Positions 59,998-64,000 of a DNA stretch of 64,000 nt are shown one piece after another. Within the stretch, counting starts at the first letter, position 1. The number at the start of each line of letters is the position of its first letter. The DNA lies in NCBI RefSeq assembly GCF_014651015.1, contig NZ_BMWB01000015.1:1-64000 (forward strand), read 5' to 3'. The notes under the pieces are model-generated. The model ran no database searches, was not told the origin of the DNA, and was given only the letters and a program-made list of their open reading frames with translations. Source of the DNA: Streptomyces xantholiticus. Lineage in GTDB: Bacteria > Actinomycetota > Actinomycetes > Streptomycetales > Streptomycetaceae. The translations under genes and the position numbers were made by a program.

Positions 59998-61299
59998 TCA
60001 GCCGGCCAGGCCGGCGGCGCGGAACGCATCCAGGCTCGGGCGGATGACGGCGGTCGCCTGAGAGGTATCCGCGACCGCGTCGAGGGTCTTGAGACCGTCG
60101 CCGGTGTTGAGGACGACGGTGGTGAGCGCCGGGTCGAGCACACCCGCCTCGATCAGCTTCTTCGTCACACCCACCGTCACGCCACCCGCCGTCTCGGCGA
60201 AGATGCCCTCGGTGCGGGCCAGCAGCTTGATCGCGTCGACGACCTGCTCGTCGTTCACGTCCTCCACCGCGCCGCCGGTGCGGCGTGCGATGTCCAGCAC
60301 GTACGGGCCGTCGGCCGGGTTGCCGATGGCCAGCGACTTGGCGATGGTGTTCGGCTTCTGGGGCCGCACCACGTCGTGCCCGGCCTTGAAGGCGGTCGAC
60401 ACCGGGGAGCAGCCCTCCGCCTGGGCGCCGAAGATCTTGTACGGCTTGTCCTCGACGAGCCCGAGCTTGATCAGCTCCTGCAGACCCTTGTCGATCTTCG
60501 TGAGCTGCGAGCCCGAGGCGATCGGGACGACGAGCTGGTCGGGCAGCTGCCAGCCGAGCTGCTCGCAGATCTCGTACGCCAGGGTCTTGGAGCCCTCCGC
60601 GTAGTAGGGGCGGAGGTTGACGTTGACGAAGCCCCAGCCCTCGCCCAGCGGGTCCCCGATGAGCTCGGAGCAGAAGCGGTTCACGTCGTCGTAGTTGCCC
60701 TCGATGCCGACGAGCTCCCCGCCGTACACCGCGGCCATGACGACCTTGCCCTGCTCCAGGTCGTGCGGGATGAACACGCAGGAGCGCAGGCCGGCCCGCG
60801 CGGCGGCGGCGCCGACCGCGCCCGCGAGGTTGCCGGTGGAGGAGCAGGACAGCGTGGTGTAGCCGAAGGCGCGGGCGGCCTCGAGGGCCTGGGCGACGAC
60901 ACGGTCCTTGAAGGAGTGCGTCGGGTTGCCGGAGTCGTCCTTGATGAACAGGCTGCCGGTCACACCCAGTTCACGGGCGAGGTTGTCGGCCTTGACGAGC
61001 TTGGTCCAGCCCGGGTTCAGGTTCGGCTTGTCGGCCACGTCGGCGGGGACGGGCAGCAGCGGGGCGTAGCGCCAGATGTTGGCCGGACCGGCCTCGATCC
61101 GCTTCCGCAGCTCTTCGGGGCTGCCGCTCGGCAGGTCGTAGGCGACTTCGAGCGGCCCGAAACACTCGGCACAGGCGAAGATGGGGCCGAGCTCGAAACG
61201 CTGCCCGCATTCGCGGCAGGAAAGAGCGGCGGCGGGTCCGAGGTCCACGGGGGTGGTGGTGGCGGAGGTGCTCGTGCTTGCGACGGTCTGCGCAGCCAT
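59998..61299 (-). CDS. thrC: Threonine synthase (ThrC-type PLP enzyme)
   Basis: 433 residues. An N-terminal zinc-ribbon-like motif (C28-C31...C43-C46: CRECGQRF and CAEC) precedes the fold-type II PLP enzyme: PLP Lys131 in 'KDDSGNPTHSFKDRVVAQAL', 'TLSCSSTGNLAGAVGAAAAR', 'GIEGNYDDVNRFCSELIGDP', 'PIASGSQLTKIDKGLQELIK'. Threonine synthase acts on O-phosphohomoserine. Streptomyces also carry thrC in the hom-thrC-thrB operon, so this is probably the second, paralogous copy. Its SAM riboswitch and the following sulfur-carrier gene suggest it may use O-phosphohomoserine to make homocysteine instead. ATG 61299 was chosen because upstream sequence is riboswitch. Confidence 0.88.
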   Translation of the reverse strand: MAAQTVASTSTSATTTPVDLGPAAALSCRECGQRFELGPIFACAECFGPLEVAYDLPSGSPEELRKRIEAGPANIWRYAPLLPVPADVADKPNLNPGWTKLVKADNLARELGVTGSLFIKDDSGNPTHSFKDRVVAQALEAARAFGYTTLSCSSTGNLAGAVGAAAARAGLRSCVFIPHDLEQGKVVMAAVYGGELVGIEGNYDDVNRFCSELIGDPLGEGWGFVNVNLRPYYAEGSKTLAYEICEQLGWQLPDQLVVPIASGSQLTKIDKGLQELIKLGLVEDKPYKIFGAQAEGCSPVSTAFKAGHDVVRPQKPNTIAKSLAIGNPADGPYVLDIARRTGGAVEDVNDEQVVDAIKLLARTEGIFAETAGGVTVGVTKKLIEAGVLDPALTTVVLNTGDGLKTLDAVADTSQATAVIRPSLDAFRAAGLAG

Positions 61300-61318
61300 G
61301 GTGGCGAGGCCCTTTCTC

Positions 61319-61442
61319 CTCATCTTCCTCGTGACGCACTTCGCCACGAGCCGGAATTGGCACCTTCCCCACCGTGACCTCGCGGTCGGCGGGAGGGTTG
61401 CCGGGGCTTCAACGGGCCGTTCCCTCTGCCCCTCTGGATGAG
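61319..61442 (-). ncRNA. SAM (S-box, SAM-I type) riboswitch upstream of thrC
   Basis: On the minus strand the conserved core is intact: CTCATCCAGAGGGGCAGAGG, then GAACGGCCCGTTGAAGCCCC, GGCAACCC, a variable arm, GGTGCCAATTCC, and a closing GATGAG that pairs with the first CTCATC to form P1. This matches the SAM-I aptamer consensus at nearly all invariant blocks. The 3' strand of P1 is directly joined to GAGGAG/AAAGGG, the ribosome-site region of thrC, so SAM binding could hide it (translational off switch). Confidence 0.93.
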
Positions 61443-61617
61443 CGGTATGGCTCCGGACGTGCGGTCCGGGCGTTTGTGTGCTTGGACCCCCCGAGATGCG
61501 AGGGTCGTTCGCGTTGTTCAAGACTGTAACCGAAGCCCCGGACGGTTGAGATAGTCGTCCGAACCGCGAGATGGATCACACGCCCGACTGTTTGTCGACT
61601 GCCTAGGGAGACGCGAA

Positions 61618-62586
61618 GTGCTCGATGAGGTGGCCCGCTGGCTGAGCCGGCGCTCCTGGTCCGCGTCCGACCGCTCCCTCGACCGACTGATATCCGCCAA
61701 GGTCAGCCAGGGTACGACGGTCAGCGTCGTGCTTCCCGCGCTGAACGAGGAAGCCACGGTCGGCGACATCGTGACGATCATCCGCCGCGAGCTGATGGAG
61801 AACGTTCCACTCGTCGACGAACTGCTCGTGATCGACTCGGCCTCGAGCGACCGCACGTCCGAGGTCGCCGCGGCCGCGGGGGCGACGGTGGTGCACCGCG
61901 ACGCGATCCTGCCCGAGCTGCCGGCCGTGGCCGGCAAGGGCGAGGTGCTGTGGCGGTCACTGATGGTGACGGGCGGCGACATCGTCTGCTTCTGCGACGC
62001 GGACCTGCGCGACTTCTCGCCCGACTTCGTCGCCGGCATCGTCGGTCCACTGCTGACGGAGCCGGAGGTCCAGTTCGTCAAAGCGATGTACGACCGCCCC
62101 CTCGGAGGCGGGGCCGAGCCCGGCCCCGACGGGACCCCGGCCCAGGGAGGCCGGGTGACCGAGCTGGTGGCACGGCCGCTGCTGAATCTGCACTGGCCGC
62201 AGCTCGCCGGCTTCGTCCAGCCCCTCGGCGGCGAGTACGCGGCGCGCCGCTCGCTCCTGGAACGACTGCCGTTCCCCGTCGGCTACGGCGTGGAGCTGGG
62301 CCTGCTGGTCGACTCGCTGAACCTGGTGGGCCTCGACGCGCTCGCCCAGGTCGACGTCGGCACCCGCAAGCACCGCCACCAGGACGGGCAGGCGCTCGGC
62401 AGAATGGCCGCGACGATCTATCGCACGGCTCAACTGCGGCTGTCCCGGCCGCACTTGGTACGCCCGTCGATCACCCAGTTCGACCGGGTCGAGAACGGAT
62501 TCGCCCCGCGGACCTACCGGGTGGACACGGAGGAGCGGCCGCCGATGCTCGAGATCGGTGAGTATGCGGCGCGTCGCGCGGCATAA
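61618..62586 (+). CDS. gpgS: Glucosyl-3-phosphoglycerate synthase
   Basis: 322 residues, GT-A glycosyltransferase (GT81). 'TTVSVVLPALNEEATVGDIV', 'DELLVIDSASSDRTSEVAAA', 'GDIVCFCDADLRDFSPDFVA' with the DAD metal site, 'RVTELVARPLLNLHWPQLAG', 'FVQPLGGEYAARRSLLERLP', 'VDVGTRKHRHQDGQALGRMA'. It transfers glucose from a nucleotide sugar to 3-phosphoglycerate, first step to glucosylglycerate, a compatible solute. GTG 61618 follows GGGAG. It is divergent from thrC and close to otsA, another compatible-solute gene. Confidence 0.93.
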   Translation: MLDEVARWLSRRSWSASDRSLDRLISAKVSQGTTVSVVLPALNEEATVGDIVTIIRRELMENVPLVDELLVIDSASSDRTSEVAAAAGATVVHRDAILPELPAVAGKGEVLWRSLMVTGGDIVCFCDADLRDFSPDFVAGIVGPLLTEPEVQFVKAMYDRPLGGGAEPGPDGTPAQGGRVTELVARPLLNLHWPQLAGFVQPLGGEYAARRSLLERLPFPVGYGVELGLLVDSLNLVGLDALAQVDVGTRKHRHQDGQALGRMAATIYRTAQLRLSRPHLVRPSITQFDRVENGFAPRTYRVDTEERPPMLEIGEYAARRAA

Positions 62587-62624
62587 GCCGAATCTGTCGG
62601 TCATTTTGTCTAAATTTCCCACTT

Positions 62625-62789
62625 ATGGGACTCATCAGATTTCTCGTGGTGTCTGAACAGCAGGTGGAAATGGCCCCCACCGGCAGCACGGCGGAACAAC
62701 TGTGGCTCCTGGGCGGTATCGCTCTCAGCCTGACGGCAGCGGGACTCGTCGCCCTGGCCGCCACCCGCGGCCGCCACCGCGGCCCCTGA
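62625..62789 (+). CDS. Small single-helix membrane peptide with sorting-signal-like end
   Basis: 54 residues: MGLIRFLVVSEQQVEMAPTG, then STAEQLWLLGGIALSLTAAG and a tail ATRGRHRGP. One transmembrane helix followed by Arg/His looks like a sortase C-terminal signal, and APTGS precedes the helix as LPxTG/LAxTG would. As the whole gene is so short, it may be a small membrane protein or the last exon-like relic of a wall-anchored protein. Upstream TAAATT in AT-rich DNA could be a -10. Codon use is normal. Confidence 0.5.
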   Translation: MGLIRFLVVSEQQVEMAPTGSTAEQLWLLGGIALSLTAAGLVALAATRGRHRGP

Positions 62790-63237
62790 CGCTCTCCGGC
62801 CTGTTCCCCTCCCGGCCCTGCCCGAACCGGGGCTCCGCCCGGGACCCACCACCACCCCGCTCCACTCGGTGCCCTGAACCCCTACGGCCCGGCGGCTGCG
62901 GGACGCACCACGCGCCCGGACCGGCCGGAGCCGGAGGCGCGGGGCCGGGGCGCAGGCGCCGGCCAGTCGCTCCGGGCCGGGCCCGGGCGTGCGCCCGGTT
63001 TCCGGGTGGGGGCGGGGGGCCCCGGTTTCAGGAAGGGACGAGGAGGGGACGGCTCCCCCGCCGGCGTCGGGGCGCAGGCCCCGGGGCCCGCGGCGCGAGG
63101 CCGTCACCGTGGGCCCGGGGGCAACAGCCCCGAAACCGGGAGGGGCCGGGGGCGCCCCGTTTCGGGGAGGGGGCGGCTTCCCGCCGAGGACCGGAAGCAA
63201 CGTTTGAGGGCCCGCGGTACGGGCTAGGTTTCGGCAC
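62790..63237. repeat. GC-rich intergenic mosaic region
   Basis: 448 nt with no gene: runs such as CCCGAACCGGGGCTCCGCCC, GGTTTCCGGGTGGGGGCGG and repeated 'CCCCGGTTTCAGG/CGTTTCGGGGAGGG' belong to the mosaic family of this window. At its right end TTTGAG (63203-63208), 16 nt, TAGGTT (63225-63230) forms a promoter ending 7 nt before the otsA ATG. Confidence 0.6.
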
Positions 63238-64000
63238 ATGGTCTCCGACGCAGCCCAGATCCTCGTCGCGTCCAACCGCGGCCCAGTCTCGTACGCGCTG
63301 AACGAGGACGGAGAGCTCGAAGCCCGCCGCGGTGGTGGGGGACTCGTCTCCGGCCTGTCGGCCATCGGCTCGAACGCCCGGTCGCTCTGGGTGTGCGCGG
63401 CACTGGACGACGGTGACCGTGAGGCCCTGCGGCGCGGCGTCGGCGAGCCCGGCGTACGGATGCTCGACATCGGCGCGGCCGTCCACGCCGACGCGTACAA
63501 CGGCATCGCCAACTCGGTGCTGTGGTTCGTCCACCACATGCTCTACCAGACGCCGCTGGAGCCCGTCTTCGGGCAGGAGTTCCGCAGGCAGTGGGGCGCG
63601 TACCGGCTCTACAACCGGGCGTTCGCGGAGGCGCTCGCCGACGAGGCCGCCGACGACGCGGCGGTGCTGGTGCAGGACTACCACCTGGCGCTGGTACCGG
63701 GGATGCTCCGCGAGCTCCGCCCGGACCTGCGGATCGGGCACTTCTCGCACACCCCGTGGGCGCCCCCCGAGTACTTCGCGATGCTGCCGGGCGACGTCGC
63801 GGAGGAGCTGCTGCTCGGCATGCTCGGCGCGGACCGCCTCGGTTTTCTGACCAAGCGCTGGCTGCGGGCGTTCCAGAGCTGCGCCACCACCGTGCTGGCC
63901 CCGTACGACGGGACGTCCCTGTGGCCGAAGGACAACGAGCCGGCCTTCGAGTTCCGGATCGAGGGCCGGGGCCGCCACCGGACCCGGCTCGGGGTGCACG
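63238..64000 (+). CDS. otsA: Trehalose-6-phosphate synthase (3' end outside window)
   Basis: 254 residues are visible of a GT20 enzyme. 'AQILVASNRGPVSYALNEDG' opens the family fold, 'GGGGLVSGL' is the UDP-glucose phosphate loop, 'ANSVLWFVHHMLYQTPLEPV' and 'VLVQDYHLALVPGMLRELRP' with 'IGHFSHTPWAPPEYFAMLPG' line the acceptor site. It makes trehalose-6-phosphate from a nucleotide-glucose and glucose-6-phosphate. No ribosome site, and a -10 ending 7 nt before the ATG, indicate a leaderless mRNA. The gene runs off the right edge. Confidence 0.93.
   Translation, partial: MVSDAAQILVASNRGPVSYALNEDGELEARRGGGGLVSGLSAIGSNARSLWVCAALDDGDREALRRGVGEPGVRMLDIGAAVHADAYNGIANSVLWFVHHMLYQTPLEPVFGQEFRRQWGAYRLYNRAFAEALADEAADDAAVLVQDYHLALVPGMLRELRPDLRIGHFSHTPWAPPEYFAMLPGDVAEELLLGMLGADRLGFLTKRWLRAFQSCATTVLAPYDGTSLWPKDNEPAFEFRIEGRGRHRTRLGVH

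Overview
The window is chromosomal DNA of a Streptomyces-type actinomycete. Supporting signs are very high G+C with G/C at almost every third codon position, frequent GTG starts, a single in-frame TTA (bldA) codon in the whole window, futalosine-pathway menaquinone genes, a DUF397/DUF5753-XRE pair, DUF3027 and DUF2771 proteins, HelR, a monocistronic groEL with CIRCE elements, and a GpgS/OtsA pair. It reads as the chromosome core with accessory inserts.

Layout. 1-2.8 kb: a large secreted protein running off the left edge. 2.9-7 kb: VOC protein, maltokinase-cap protein, membrane protein, RsbW-like ATP-binding protein, XRE regulator and DUF397 partner. 7.3-7.6 kb: an orphan double-glycine leader peptide in a compositionally odd patch. 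8.4-15.3 kb: methyltransferase, CDF metal exporter, sacsin-type ATPase, DUF3027. 15.6-20 kb: MFS protein, DUF2771 lipoprotein, mqnB-mqnD, CSD protein, small membrane protein, HAD hydrolase. 21-25.3 kb: iron-box controlled siderophore ABC importer, with its first two genes split by a GC-rich intergenic repeat. 25.7-34.5 kb: membrane protein, helicase-C_3 protein, VanZ-like protein, XPB helicase, HelR. 34.8-38.7 kb: CutC and the copper ATPase CopA diverging from a CsoR-type operator, then an HD protein. 39-41.5 kb: DUF4031 pair and murR-murQ peptidoglycan recycling. 41.6-53.6 kb: Crp regulator, two secreted/membrane proteins sharing a module, ArsR-MFS-serine hydrolase operon, a TTA-containing Ser/Thr kinase with lectin domain, a second MFS gene behind a tiny upstream ORF. 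53.6-56.8 kb: a lasso peptide cluster (precursor, cyclase, RRE protein, leader peptidase) plus a wrecked hydrolase gene. 57-61.5 kb: groEL with two CIRCE elements, cold-shock gene, and a SAM-riboswitch controlled threonine synthase/sulfur-carrier operon. 61.6-64 kb: GpgS, a small membrane peptide, and the start of otsA.

The most interesting items are the complete small lasso cluster whose 38-residue precursor has an unusual core (FLVFFGNDGTGRGWL), the orphan GG-leader peptide at 7354-7581, five 10-bp-phased repeats upstream of the TTA-containing kinase, the SAM riboswitch on a threonine-synthase/MoaD operon, a tandem pair of CIRCE elements, and a family of GC-rich mosaic repeats filling most long intergenic gaps.

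All domain assignments come from reading the translations by eye. No database searches were run, and coordinates of regulatory sites are hand-derived.
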